DNA from: a virus
Reading direction: 5' to 3' (one strand)
Virus record (IMG/VR): IMGVR_UViG_3300029787_000071
Span: 1 to 53,025 of that record
Length of the DNA stretch: 53,025 nt
Shown here: positions 39,523-49,278 of the stretch, piece after piece
Position numbering within the stretch: position 1 is the stretch's first letter
Layout: each line of letters begins with the position of its first letter
Position numbers and translations under genes: made by a program
Notes under the pieces: generated by a model
Databases searched by the model: none
What the model saw: the letters and a program-made list of their open reading frames with translations, nothing else
Told to the model about the DNA's origin: nothing

Positions 39523-42500
39523 TTATCTCCTAAATCTATCAAGTTCTAGTTGTCTAATTTGTTCACTTGTCTTTTCTTTTTTCTGCATATTTTCGTGGTA
39601 GCCAATCGCGTTCAGCACCACCGTAAATACATCTTTGCTATATTTTCTAGCCTCTTCCCCTTCAGTTTCAATAATGTCAATCACAGCATCTACCATCTTT
39701 GGGTCGCTAAGAATGCGAGACATTGCTTGTGCCTTCTTCTTCCGCAGACTAAGCAGAGCAACTTCTGTGGCCACGTACTTAGGACTAATCACTCCGCGAG
39801 ATATGCTGTACGCACGAGACAACAAAGATTCTACAGACAGGCCCCGTGGAGTCTGTATCTGTATGCCAGATTCTCTAAGCTTTGCTGTAAGATCACGATT
39901 AAAGATAGACATGGCATCAGCCATACGATCAATACTTTTGAAAGTATCAGCACCAACAATATTTTTTATGTTGTTTGACACGCTGGGGTCTTTTACAAAG
40001 TTTAGGAAAGCTTGATGATCAAAGTCACGGGCGTACTGTCCCGGTCTAATCTCTCTCATGTCTCCATACGTAGCCTTTGCCAGCGATTCAACCGTAAGAT
40101 CAGAGAATAGTTTTCTAGCCTCTGCTTCACTCTTGTTCATACTCTTAGCTATCTGAGGCAGTAGGGTATCGAACCTCTGCTGGCCCTGCGGGTCAGTGAT
40201 AAAGAACTGCAAGAACCTGTCGTAGTTTCGTACATCCCGCGCACCCTCTTGCGTGGGAGTGTTTCTCAAAACCTCTTTCAAGAAGTTCTCACGCAGATTA
40301 AAGTCATTCCTGACCGAAGTGGCTGCACGTTTAGCTGAAGCCTCCACATCCTTTTGTGCTTTTTTGAGTAGATCAGTCCCGCCAAAGAAGTTATCAACAG
40401 CAAGGTTGTACTGTACAACACGGTCCTTATCTATCAGTCCTTCTCTCTCAAGTGCATCTAGGGCAGCACTAGATAGCTTTGAACCAGTTATGCCTTGAGC
40501 TTTTTGTAATGCTCGGCCTTGTGATATCTTAGAAAGATCGCCAAGAGGAGCTTCACCTGCTACATCTGCAACAGCCTCTCTAGCACCGCGAACAGTTTTG
40601 AGATCGTTTATGTGTCGAGCAAGAAGATCATTCATTATATTTTTTACAATCTTCTTACCTTTGCTGCTGAGAACATACTCGCCCGTGTCTGAGTAATATC
40701 CACCAAAAGTTTTCTTTACCTGATCAACTATGTCTGCACCAAACTGGCTGTCTCCGTTCATGATCCTCTTCATGTCAAGCCACTTAACAGGAGCCTCTGA
40801 AGTTGCAGGGTTATCGACCTTAAATCCAAGAGCGTTGCCAGATCGGTCCCTGTAGCGTCTAACTACATTGTTTAGCCAGTACTCTTTCGCCTGTCTTAGC
40901 CTACCCGATAGCTCTGGGAAGCCACTCTCATCCACTGTCTCTACGACGCTTTCAGCTAACTCAGCCATACGAGAGGCGTTTGCTCTTTCTTTACCGTACA
41001 GATTTCTAGAAGCTTTTGAGAAACCAGAGGATAGTTTTTGAATGTCAGTCATACCTACTTTGATGGAGAGTTCTGGTAGATCTTCTACGTCAGCAATCTC
41101 TCTCATAATTATAAACACATCAAAGTCGGACAGCCTCTCTCCCTTATCAGCGTATTCTTTTTGAAAGAAAGCTCTCACATCATAATAGCTTATTCCTCTC
41201 TCTGCATCATACTCAAACTCTGTCTCATCCATAGCATCTTGTATAACATCTTTTAACCTTGTATTTTCTTCAAGAGCTTTCTGTGCAGTAACTTTACCCT
41301 CTACATTTGAGAAGCCTTCAAGAGTGCCAGCGTTTGATAGCCGTCTGTTACCAAGCCTCTGCAGAAGCTTTGATGAACCAGTGTAAGGAATTACGTTAGT
41401 GTAGGCGTCATCGCCGTACAGACCACGCAGCCAATCTGTGATATCAACCTCTACACCTGCATTATCTAAATCTGAAAAGCGTTTGCTAGACTTTGCCAGT
41501 ATGTCCGCTCTTCTATGCCTAGCGTAAGCAGCTAAAGTATCACCTGCAGCTTCAGCGTTGGTCTGATATTGTTCTGGCTCAAGAAAACTATTTAAGAACT
41601 TTACAAGATCAGTCTCTACTTCTTCTACAGTTCTTTCAGTTTGTCTTAAAACTTCTGTCCCTGCCTCTTGAAGCGTTGCAACACCGCCCGTCTCAGGCTG
41701 TCTCAAACCAGCAAGACCGGGATCAGTGCCGTATACATCTTTATCTAGATAGCGCGAATCTAAGATTGCTTCTATAACATTGTCTAAAGCTTCTTTGTCT
41801 TCAACATTCTGCACAACAGCCGGATTAGATACTCTGTCCAGTAACTCTTGAACAAAGCCGTCTACTTCATTCTTGCTACGGCCAATTGCGTCAGTCTGTT
41901 CTGCAGCCGCATTACGCATCACAGCTACAAACGCATTGAACTTATCATTCTGCACACCAGCTTGATTTGCTGCCCCTGCTAGGTTATCTAACAAACCACG
42001 GAACTCACTTAGCTGCTGATTAATTTGATCTTCATTTTTGAGAAGAACCTCTAGCTCTTTATCAATCTTGCCTATGCCTTTTGACAGGTCAAGCTTATAC
42101 GTAGAGATGGTGTTCTTCATCATCATCAGAGGTATTAGCCCTGTAGCCTTACCCATCGTAGTCTCAAGAACTTCAGGGTCTACACCCGCATCTACCAGAT
42201 CATTCCTGACTTCTCCAAAGAACTTTAGCTGCCTGTAAACATTCTCTCTAGCCTCTACTGGCAGGGAGCGAATGAAAAAACCAAAGTCTTTAAGGGCTTG
42301 CTGATCTTTCTTGGGCAGGTCGCTCAGTCCTGTGATAAACCCTTTCTGAGCAAGCTCACGAACTTGATCATCACTCAAGGCACCGATACTGCTACCAAGC
42401 CCAGCTATGAGTGACCCTGCACCTCTAGCTGTGCCAGAGGCTACATCATACAGCTTGCTAAAGCCGACCACAGAGAAGATGCCGCCACCAAGTGCGCCAA

Positions 42501-43683
42501 ACAATGCTCCATACTCTTCACCAAAAACATTACCTGCAATGATAGAGCCAGTTATCGCTCCTGCCTCTGTAATCGGTATTTCAATAAGCTCTTTTGGTAT
42601 AGTATTTACACGCTCAGATCGGGCTAGTCGTAGTGCAGCCTCTTCTCTAGCTAACAGGTCTTTGTCGCCTTTGGTTCTAGCAGTGCGAACTTTGTTTCTT
42701 GCAGCTTCAATTTTTCTATTAGCCTCAACAAAACGAGTAGGCATTTGTTTGAGACGCACGTTAGCTGCTACACGCCTGCCGTACAGTGTTTTGCGTATGC
42801 CACCTAGCTTCAGCGCATTGGCTATAGGAAATACAGCATCATCCATCATTTTGAGAGTAACGTCTCTGATCTCGTCTTCAGATGCTTTTAGTACAGACTT
42901 TCCTAGATTATCCTCAAACTCCTTAATTAGCTTTTTACTGCCCCTTGAGAAGAACTTTACACCCGCTGCAGTGACGCCTACAAACTCAGGAATGGCACGA
43001 ACCACCTGTTCTGTAACGGTAGCCTCTGGACGCCAATACCCTGTAATCTCATCTGCCTCTCGCTCACTAATAGTGCCGACCTGACCAGCAAGACGATCAA
43101 CAACGCCTTTTACAAACTCCCCTTCGTTTTTTAACTCAGGAGAATCTTCAAACACTTTGTAAGTTGTAGCGAGCGCAGCACCGGCCATGCTTCTGCCTTC
43201 TTTTTCACGAAGCCTGTCGTAATAGTCCTCATACTTTTTTGAGTCGTACAGGGTCTGCTTTTTAGTTAGCAGAGACTCGCCAAGGAAGTCTGTCTGTTGA
43301 TTGGCATCCGTTACTCTATCTATACCCACTCTTAAAGTATTAGCAACACCAACAATATTATCTACAAAAAACTTACCAATTGAGAAACCAGTGCGAGCTA
43401 ATCCTAGAGTATCTTCCTCACCCGGAAGTCTTTCAATAGCACGTTCAATGTCTGTAGCCCTTTGAGTTAGCTGATCAACATCCGTTATTTGCGGAGGACC
43501 ACCAGTTTCTGCAGCCTGTCCCTGATAAGCGCGTAGAAGCCCTGCAGCTATGTCACCCACATCCTCCGTGTCTTCACTGATGGTTCTAGCTTCAACAGTG
43601 GATCGAAGGTCTTGAGACAGATTAATTGGCTTAGGAGCTAGCGTTTGCTCTTCTGTATCGTCACTTAATGAAATTTCTACCAT
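39523..43683 (-). CDS. Large internal virion protein
   Basis: 1386 aa, the longest gene. Mostly helical, with coiled-coil stretches; around residues 385-425 a Gly/Ala-rich segment (AGSIIAGNVFGEEYGALFGA) could cross a membrane. Size, position after the 721-aa gene and lack of enzyme motif suit a podovirus ejection protein such as T7 gp16, which enters the cell ahead of DNA. No transglycosylase motif seen. Confidence 0.7.
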   Translation of the reverse strand: MVEISLSDDTEEQTLAPKPINLSQDLRSTVEARTISEDTEDVGDIAAGLLRAYQGQAAETGGPPQITDVDQLTQRATDIERAIERLPGEEDTLGLARTGFSIGKFFVDNIVGVANTLRVGIDRVTDANQQTDFLGESLLTKKQTLYDSKKYEDYYDRLREKEGRSMAGAALATTYKVFEDSPELKNEGEFVKGVVDRLAGQVGTISEREADEITGYWRPEATVTEQVVRAIPEFVGVTAAGVKFFSRGSKKLIKEFEDNLGKSVLKASEDEIRDVTLKMMDDAVFPIANALKLGGIRKTLYGRRVAANVRLKQMPTRFVEANRKIEAARNKVRTARTKGDKDLLAREEAALRLARSERVNTIPKELIEIPITEAGAITGSIIAGNVFGEEYGALFGALGGGIFSVVGFSKLYDVASGTARGAGSLIAGLGSSIGALSDDQVRELAQKGFITGLSDLPKKDQQALKDFGFFIRSLPVEARENVYRQLKFFGEVRNDLVDAGVDPEVLETTMGKATGLIPLMMMKNTISTYKLDLSKGIGKIDKELEVLLKNEDQINQQLSEFRGLLDNLAGAANQAGVQNDKFNAFVAVMRNAAAEQTDAIGRSKNEVDGFVQELLDRVSNPAVVQNVEDKEALDNVIEAILDSRYLDKDVYGTDPGLAGLRQPETGGVATLQEAGTEVLRQTERTVEEVETDLVKFLNSFLEPEQYQTNAEAAGDTLAAYARHRRADILAKSSKRFSDLDNAGVEVDITDWLRGLYGDDAYTNVIPYTGSSKLLQRLGNRRLSNAGTLEGFSNVEGKVTAQKALEENTRLKDVIQDAMDETEFEYDAERGISYYDVRAFFQKEYADKGERLSDFDVFIIMREIADVEDLPELSIKVGMTDIQKLSSGFSKASRNLYGKERANASRMAELAESVVETVDESGFPELSGRLRQAKEYWLNNVVRRYRDRSGNALGFKVDNPATSEAPVKWLDMKRIMNGDSQFGADIVDQVKKTFGGYYSDTGEYVLSSKGKKIVKNIMNDLLARHINDLKTVRGAREAVADVAGEAPLGDLSKISQGRALQKAQGITGSKLSSAALDALEREGLIDKDRVVQYNLAVDNFFGGTDLLKKAQKDVEASAKRAATSVRNDFNLRENFLKEVLRNTPTQEGARDVRNYDRFLQFFITDPQGQQRFDTLLPQIAKSMNKSEAEARKLFSDLTVESLAKATYGDMREIRPGQYARDFDHQAFLNFVKDPSVSNNIKNIVGADTFKSIDRMADAMSIFNRDLTAKLRESGIQIQTPRGLSVESLLSRAYSISRGVISPKYVATEVALLSLRKKKAQAMSRILSDPKMVDAVIDIIETEGEEARKYSKDVFTVVLNAIGYHENMQKKEKTSEQIRQLELDRFRR

Positions 43684-43685
43684 GC

Positions 43686-45851
43686 TTACCTTCCGGGTGG
43701 CCGATTACGTTTAGGCTGTTGCTGTACTTCAAACAGTTTAAGTATAGCGTCTTCTGTAGTTGCATCTGTTCTGCCTCTTCCACTAGGTTTTCGTCCAACA
43801 GTGGCTAGTGTAGCGTCTGCTGCAGGAGCCTGTTCAATGGTTTTAAAAGAAGGCTTTCCTTGTGAATCTACAGACCAACGAATAGGAACGATTGTTCCAG
43901 ACTGACCATCAAAGATACGATTTCTTCCGCTCTCTTCTAGCTCTCTAGATACTCTTTGGATAACTTCTGGATTACCAGTTTCAACCGCATTTTTCCATTT
44001 TTGTGAGTCATCTTTATTTAACACGTAACGGCCTGCCCTTAATTCAGGTTCAGAGTTTCCAACGAGGTTTGTTATTTGATCCCTATACACCTCTGCTTTA
44101 TAGTTTGGAGAGTTAAGTTTGCTTAAATCACTAATAATACTAGTTATAGACCCACCTTCTCTTTTATTTGGAAACTGAGTATTGAGGTCGTTTACTGTTT
44201 GTTCTAGATTATTAAGATTATAATTGGTAAATGTTGCACTGTTATCCAGCTTTTTTATAGTACGGTAGTATTCTGCATTATCGGTTTCTTTTGCAAGAGA
44301 AAATAGTTTTCCTCTTTCAATTGTTTTATCTACCATACCCATTATAAATTTTAGCTTGCCCTGCTTCTGCTGAACGCTCAAAAGATCACCACCAAACAAA
44401 TCAAGAGCGCGAGTAACGTCCGTATCTGAAATTGTACGGCCACCCGTTCCGCCTTGTAGAATTGATGTTAGCTGATACGCTAGCGCAGTTTCAAGCATCT
44501 TAATTTCGGCAGCGGCTAGAGCCTCTTTGTTATTACCTCGTTTAGCTGCGTCTAGCTCTTTTGTAACTTCTTCAAATTTAGCCCTAACACCTTCTTTATA
44601 GCTGCCTATACGCCCCTCTGCGGGGGGTCTGGCAAGAGCGTTGGCAACGATGTTTATAGAATCTCTGATAAGTGCCTCTCCACCTGTAATTCCAGAAAGG
44701 AGGGATGTTGTAAATCTTGACCCTGTGCCTGTTTCTCCAACCTTTTCTTGCAATCTCATCAAGTTTCTTTTTGCAGCTTGAGCAAGAGGTAGAGCTTCCA
44801 CCACACTTTCTCGCTCTTTTTTTGCAGTGCTATCTGTTGCTAAAATTTCAACTAATCTGCTTGGCGTAGTTCCAAAACCGCTGTTTGTACTTCCTGCTGA
44901 TTTATTTGCATAGGTGTCTACAAGAAGAAAATAGTCCTCAGTCTTTCTTCCCTGCTCATCTACAAAACCGTGCATAGGATTGTTAATCCAATCCATAGCC
45001 GCCTTCGTCTCTTCCTCAGAAGCCTGACCTGTAGTCGATATAAACTTTACAAAGGGGCTAGAGGCAGCACTCCAAAGTTTGTTATTGCCTTGGTATGCAC
45101 CCTGACCCTTATCATAGTTTCTATTGCCAAGCCTTCTAGTAGCACTGGCAACTTTTTCAGGCATGTTTGCGCCTTTCAAGCCGCCCAAAGTTGTTCTGTT
45201 TAAAGTCTCAACTACAGGTGAAATCCACTCTCCGTCAGGAACATATTTTACTTCACCCCCAGATTTTATCTGGGCAGCAGCACCTGATGGTGCTTGTGGT
45301 ATATCTACTCCCATGTCTTCTAGAGCTTGAATATCACGGAGAAGTAAAGGATTATTTCTAAGAGCAGGCCTAAAAAGAACACTTAACTGAGCCATTCGTG
45401 GCGCTCTTTTTGACACAGGACTAACTCTTTCATAAAAATCAGTCATGGTTTTAGCCGCCATAACTGCCCTAGCTAGCTGCGCCTCAAGAAGAGGAGCCAG
45501 AGTCGCGTCTTTTTTAGCCGCTGCGTATGCTTCAGGGTTTTGGGCTAAGTAAGTTATTGTAGACGTAACACCTTCAGCGCCTTTCATCTTTGGTATTTTC
45601 AAATCGCCGATAGTAATAAAGCTCTTAGTATCTGACGCACCCGCACGAATCCTAGCCGCTTCTGTAGTTGCGTCTGCAGATATCTGTCCAGCCTCAAGTC
45701 TAGTCTCTCTTTCAAACTGAAGCTCTTTCATGCGTTGTGCAGCAGCGTCTTCACGCTCTTCTTCTGCAGCTTTTTGTGCGCGATACCTATCAATGTTCTT
45801 ATCAACTGCTTGCAACGCACCTGTCGCAAAACTCATAAAAGGTGATACCAT
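43686..45851 (-). CDS. Internal virion protein
   Basis: 721 aa, MVSPFMSFATGALQAVDKN then a charged helix (RAQKAAEEEREDAAAQRMKE). Largely helical with a Lys/Arg/Gly-rich end (RKPSGRGRTDATTED; PKRNRPPGR). Like T7 gp15-type core proteins by order and composition. Its start overlaps the stop of the upstream gene by one base. Confidence 0.65.
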   Translation of the reverse strand: MVSPFMSFATGALQAVDKNIDRYRAQKAAEEEREDAAAQRMKELQFERETRLEAGQISADATTEAARIRAGASDTKSFITIGDLKIPKMKGAEGVTSTITYLAQNPEAYAAAKKDATLAPLLEAQLARAVMAAKTMTDFYERVSPVSKRAPRMAQLSVLFRPALRNNPLLLRDIQALEDMGVDIPQAPSGAAAQIKSGGEVKYVPDGEWISPVVETLNRTTLGGLKGANMPEKVASATRRLGNRNYDKGQGAYQGNNKLWSAASSPFVKFISTTGQASEEETKAAMDWINNPMHGFVDEQGRKTEDYFLLVDTYANKSAGSTNSGFGTTPSRLVEILATDSTAKKERESVVEALPLAQAAKRNLMRLQEKVGETGTGSRFTTSLLSGITGGEALIRDSINIVANALARPPAEGRIGSYKEGVRAKFEEVTKELDAAKRGNNKEALAAAEIKMLETALAYQLTSILQGGTGGRTISDTDVTRALDLFGGDLLSVQQKQGKLKFIMGMVDKTIERGKLFSLAKETDNAEYYRTIKKLDNSATFTNYNLNNLEQTVNDLNTQFPNKREGGSITSIISDLSKLNSPNYKAEVYRDQITNLVGNSEPELRAGRYVLNKDDSQKWKNAVETGNPEVIQRVSRELEESGRNRIFDGQSGTIVPIRWSVDSQGKPSFKTIEQAPAADATLATVGRKPSGRGRTDATTEDAILKLFEVQQQPKRNRPPGR

Positions 45852-46477
45852 TAGACCATCTCCTCTTCTTCCATTTCCATAAAGCTAGCATCCTTCTCCA
45901 TAGGAGGAGCCTCTGCACCCTGTTCTTCAGGCATGTCTTCATCCTCTTCCAACAGGAGATCAGTTGCGTACATAATTTTCTCGTACATGTCTGGCCTGTT
46001 TTCTTCCATGATAGACATGACTTTCTCTTCAGGTATCATGCCCTCTTCTTTTGCAAGTTCAGGGTCTTTGTTGAAGATAGTTGCAGGTATGCCGTTCTCT
46101 AGGGCTAGTCCTATAAAGTGCATGGCAATCGGCATCTTCAGTAGCTCTGACATGTCAGGACTCCAATAGCCCTCTGTGAAACCTGTAAAGGTAATTGTAT
46201 TTGTAATAGCCTCAATAGGCACACCACTAAGCATGAGCCGCAGGAAGTTCTCTTCTACCTCTGGCTGCTCAACACGGCTAACCACCCACTCCATAGCCTC
46301 TTCAGGTTGAGTATACTCTGCAGGTTTTTCCCACGCCCACTTTTGTGGCTCTGAGGTTAGCGAGTGGCCGGGAGGAGGCGCGTTGAATCTGTCAATGGCA
46401 TCAATGCTGCCTTCCTGTGGGCGCAGTGCTTCCTCTATCTTGGGGTCGCGGTAGTATGGATCGGGATTTAATGCCAT
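45851..46477 (-). CDS. Acidic structural-module protein
   Basis: 208 aa. PPPGHSLTSEPQKWAWEKP near the start and LSGVPIEAITNTITFTGFTEG in the middle belong to a phage family I recall from marine viruses; the end is very acidic with EEEDMPEEQ. Probable virion or assembly factor. Function not established. Confidence 0.65.
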   Translation of the reverse strand: MALNPDPYYRDPKIEEALRPQEGSIDAIDRFNAPPPGHSLTSEPQKWAWEKPAEYTQPEEAMEWVVSRVEQPEVEENFLRLMLSGVPIEAITNTITFTGFTEGYWSPDMSELLKMPIAMHFIGLALENGIPATIFNKDPELAKEEGMIPEEKVMSIMEENRPDMYEKIMYATDLLLEEDEDMPEEQGAEAPPMEKDASFMEMEEEEMV

Positions 46478-46487
46478 TATATTTCCT

Positions 46488-47168
46488 CTATGCTGTTCTC
46501 GGAATGGCTAACTGTCTTAGCCGTGTGCCGGGAAGGGCCTGTTTAGTTCCTTTAGGACTAGTAGCGCCGGATATCATATCGGCTAAATCGTTTGTGCTGG
46601 TTACAGTGCCAGCCCTAGCCATCTGGTTGGCAATGGCTCTGGCTGCAGACTGCGCTCTATTAGATTGAGAGATAGCTGATTGTACTGCACGTTCACCGCT
46701 AGTGGCCTGTCTAGCCCTAGATGTTCTACCCGCTGCTGTCGTTGGCGCACGGGCTGACGAGGGAAGTCCGGGGCCTACTCTGCCCCTGCCCTGTGCCTGC
46801 GCTTGTTTACCGCCGCCCCTGTTAGCCGCCTTTGCAAACGCGCTAATTGCTTTGGCTGTTTCTTCACCTACGCCAAGATTTCTAAAAAGAAAATCTTGCG
46901 CCTGTTTGGCTAAAGAACGGTCATCAAAAAAATCTGTTACTTCATCATCAGGGACAAATTTAATTGCTGTGTCAGTCATTACATTTCCAAAGTCATCGGT
47001 ATCAAGAAACCCTGCAAAGTCCTGACCAAGACTTGTTTGTACAATTTGAGTATCTGGCAAGCTAAAAGGTTCTGTAAAAGAACCACCAAAATCATCATCA
47101 AACCCAAAGTCATAATCATAAGAATCTGTAGAAGGATAGTAAGTATCAAATATTCCAGCTAAACTCAT
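46488..47168 (-). CDS. Hypothetical virion protein
   Basis: 226 aa from ATG 47168 (MSLAGIFDTYYPS), with GGAG 6 bases before; an ORF start 21 bases further lies inside the upstream gene. Acidic first half, Arg/Ala/Gly-rich second half (AQGRGRVGPGLPSSARAPT). Internal virion protein by position. Confidence 0.6.
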   Translation of the reverse strand: MSLAGIFDTYYPSTDSYDYDFGFDDDFGGSFTEPFSLPDTQIVQTSLGQDFAGFLDTDDFGNVMTDTAIKFVPDDEVTDFFDDRSLAKQAQDFLFRNLGVGEETAKAISAFAKAANRGGGKQAQAQGRGRVGPGLPSSARAPTTAAGRTSRARQATSGERAVQSAISQSNRAQSAARAIANQMARAGTVTSTNDLADMISGATSPKGTKQALPGTRLRQLAIPRTA

Positions 47169-47169
47169 T

Positions 47170-48579
47170 TTAAGCTCCCAATATACCAAACACGCCGTTG
47201 ATCACGGTGCTACCAAGCGCACTAAAGAACTGGCTCTCACGTTCTACTTCATACTGTTCTGAGTTGAAGTCCTGTGTCTGAGATAGAATAGCTGCATTGT
47301 GCGCTCTCTGTGCAGCGTTCTCAGATATCTCAACCATCCACTGAGCTTCATCCCTGTACCTTTGCCACAGCTTATCCAACGATGCTTGATTAACTCCTAG
47401 CAGGTTTAATGCGTTAACACGGTTAGTTTCATTCTGACCAGCCGTGTTAGCCGTGTTTACATTTCTACGCCACACTGCGTTAGATTGCTGTATCAGGTTC
47501 TCATTGGAGATGTTGAACCGCTCCCGTGCATCGTTAATCTTTGTAAAGTAACGTGCGGCTGCGTTAGTCTGGTCAGCGTTAAACTGCTCCATAGCTGCCA
47601 TACGGCTAGCATTAGCGTTGGCTACCTGCGTCTCTAGCTCAGTAAAGAACTGATCCACCTGTAGTTGAGACTTTGCGTTAAACTGTCTGGCTGCATTCTC
47701 CTGCGCCTGATCAGTAAACAGCTTCTGAAACTTAGACTGCAGATCAATCGTTTTTAGCTGTTGTTCATTGTTTAGGTTCTGCGTGTCCATCTGCAAAAAA
47801 GCACGGGCATTGTTTACAGCGCCTTGCATGGCTGCACTAAGATTAGCCCTATCCATTGCAGCGTATGTAGCTGCGTTCTGCAGAGTGGCTTGCTGTTGGT
47901 TGTTGAGGTTCTGTAACTGAATGGTGGCATACTTGTTTGCATCTTGCTGTGCAATCGGTATACCCGACTCCATGATTGCTTGGCTAATGGCTGCAGCGGC
48001 CATAGAGGACCGCCCTAGTCCTCTTTGTGCCATCATGCCACCTACTTGCCTGACTGCAGGTGCTGCCCATGCAGGGGGTGGTTTACCCTCTTCAAACGAC
48101 TTGAAGAGTTCGCCCATCTGGAACTTGAGCGTAGCCTTCTCGTCTAGCTCTGCAGTTGCCCCCTGTGCAATTGACTCTTCAGATACTGCACCTTCGATGT
48201 CACCTATAAGAGACTGTGCAGATACTTGGCCTTGGGCTGCAGCAAACTCTGGAGTATCCTCAGATACAAACGACTGATAAGTAGCTGCCGCTGTGCGTGG
48301 AGGTGTGGGTAACTCCAGACCAGTTACAGAGGCTTCTTTAACAGGTTCTGTTACAGGTGCAGCTACCTGTGTAGGAGTAAATAGTTCACTCTCCTGAACT
48401 TGCTGTTCCTGAAAAGGCACAACCGTTCCTGTAGGCAACGCAGGAGTCGCGGCTGTATCAAGGTCCGCTTGCTCTGTAACCTCAGTTAAAAGGTTAGCCG
48501 TTGCCTCTGGTGGAGTGAACTGACCTGCCTGTAACTCGTCAGCAGTTTGAGTCTCCTCAGTTTGATTTTCCTCTGCCAT
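47170..48579 (-). CDS. Gln/Ala-rich coiled-coil virion protein
   Basis: 469 aa. Residues 1-150 are acidic and disordered; residues about 165-420 form a long Ala/Gln/Asn-rich helical region (NQQQATLQNAATYAAMDRAN; QENAARQFNAKSQLQVDQFF), typical of T7 gp14-like inner core or ejection proteins; GVFGILGA at the end is hydrophobic. Ends 1 base before the next gene. Confidence 0.65.
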   Translation of the reverse strand: MAEENQTEETQTADELQAGQFTPPEATANLLTEVTEQADLDTAATPALPTGTVVPFQEQQVQESELFTPTQVAAPVTEPVKEASVTGLELPTPPRTAAATYQSFVSEDTPEFAAAQGQVSAQSLIGDIEGAVSEESIAQGATAELDEKATLKFQMGELFKSFEEGKPPPAWAAPAVRQVGGMMAQRGLGRSSMAAAAISQAIMESGIPIAQQDANKYATIQLQNLNNQQQATLQNAATYAAMDRANLSAAMQGAVNNARAFLQMDTQNLNNEQQLKTIDLQSKFQKLFTDQAQENAARQFNAKSQLQVDQFFTELETQVANANASRMAAMEQFNADQTNAAARYFTKINDARERFNISNENLIQQSNAVWRRNVNTANTAGQNETNRVNALNLLGVNQASLDKLWQRYRDEAQWMVEISENAAQRAHNAAILSQTQDFNSEQYEVERESQFFSALGSTVINGVFGILGA

Positions 48580-48582
48580 GTT

Positions 48583-48750
48583 TTATTCCTTGTTTGTGAA
48601 CAAATCCTCGGCCTGTTCTTTATTTTCGTACTCAGCTAGCTTCTCACTAACAGTGACTAACTTTGCCTCTAGCTCTGCACATTTAGTCATTGCAACGTCA
48701 CGCTGACGTACCAGCACCTTCATTAGATTTTCTGTAATATTAAGTTCCAT
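48583..48750 (-). CDS. Small helical protein
   Basis: 55 aa (MELNITENLMKVLVRQRDVA), a single charged coiled coil up to YENKEQAEDLFTNKE. Overlaps the end of the holin-like gene by 11 bases. Function unknown; may act with it as an adjacent lysis or assembly factor. Confidence 0.6.
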   Translation of the reverse strand: MELNITENLMKVLVRQRDVAMTKCAELEAKLVTVSEKLAEYENKEQAEDLFTNKE

Positions 48751-48937
48751 CTCGCTTGCTTTTCCTTTCTTTAATCATAGCCCAGAGCCTAAAGGCTAAA
48801 AGCACAGAGCCACCAACTAACATAAATAGTTGAAGGCCCTGCTCCACCCATTGCAACCAAAGCGGCGTAGATACTAAACTGGTAGCTATTACCGTATCAG
48901 TAGCATTTTTTAGTCCATCAGGCGTCTTTAGATCCAT
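48740..48937 (-). CDS. Holin-like membrane protein
   Basis: 65 aa. Polar N-terminus, one hydrophobic segment (LQLFMLVGGSVLLAFRLWAM) and a basic tail (KERKSKRD), the layout of class III or pelagiphage-like holins. A consensus promoter overlaps its start codon, so its transcript must come from further upstream or be leaderless. Confidence 0.6.
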   Translation of the reverse strand: MDLKTPDGLKNATDTVIATSLVSTPLWLQWVEQGLQLFMLVGGSVLLAFRLWAMIKERKSKRDGT

Positions 48938-48940
48938 AGT

Positions 48941-48969
48941 ATTATACCTTATTTCAAAGAAAAAGTCAA
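48941..48969 (-). promoter_or_regulatory. Leftward late promoter overlapping the holin-like start
   Basis: TTGACT (48969-48964), 17-base spacer, TATAAT (48946-48941). ATG of the holin-like gene starts only 3 bases after the -10 box, so transcription should begin within or just at the start codon. Confidence 0.75.
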
Positions 48970-48974
48970 GATAT

Positions 48975-49268
48975 TTATTTGTTTAGTTGTTGTTTTATAA
49001 AGTCTATTTCTGCTCTTATACGTTCTATTTCTCTAGTCCTGCGTTCTACAATATCAGGACTCATCATGCTGACTAACACGTTTACTCTGTTTGATAAGGT
49101 ATCAACTGTAGAATCTAATTTATTTACTCTAACATCTAAATTACGAATGCGCTCTTCTGCATCCTCTAGATGCTCCAGCATATTCTTTATCTGGTTTTTA
49201 GCTATCGCTGCAGCAGATACAACGGATACAAGCATACCTCCTATGGTGACTAATAGAGATATGTCCAT
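48975..49268 (-). CDS. Small membrane-anchored coiled-coil protein
   Basis: 97 aa. N-terminal membrane segment (MDISLLVTIGGMLVSVVSAAA), then a heptad coiled coil (LEDAEERIRNLDVRVNKLDS). It may anchor a complex in the membrane; resembles small phage membrane proteins near lysis genes. Function unknown. Confidence 0.6.
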   Translation of the reverse strand: MDISLLVTIGGMLVSVVSAAAIAKNQIKNMLEHLEDAEERIRNLDVRVNKLDSTVDTLSNRVNVLVSMMSPDIVERRTREIERIRAEIDFIKQQLNK

Positions 49269-49278
49269 CTATTAGTCC

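Noticed and set aside
42407-43084. 225-codon open frame antisense to the 1386-residue virion gene
   Set aside because: Composition is that of a shadow (Ser/Leu-rich), there is no ribosome site and it lies wholly inside a good gene.
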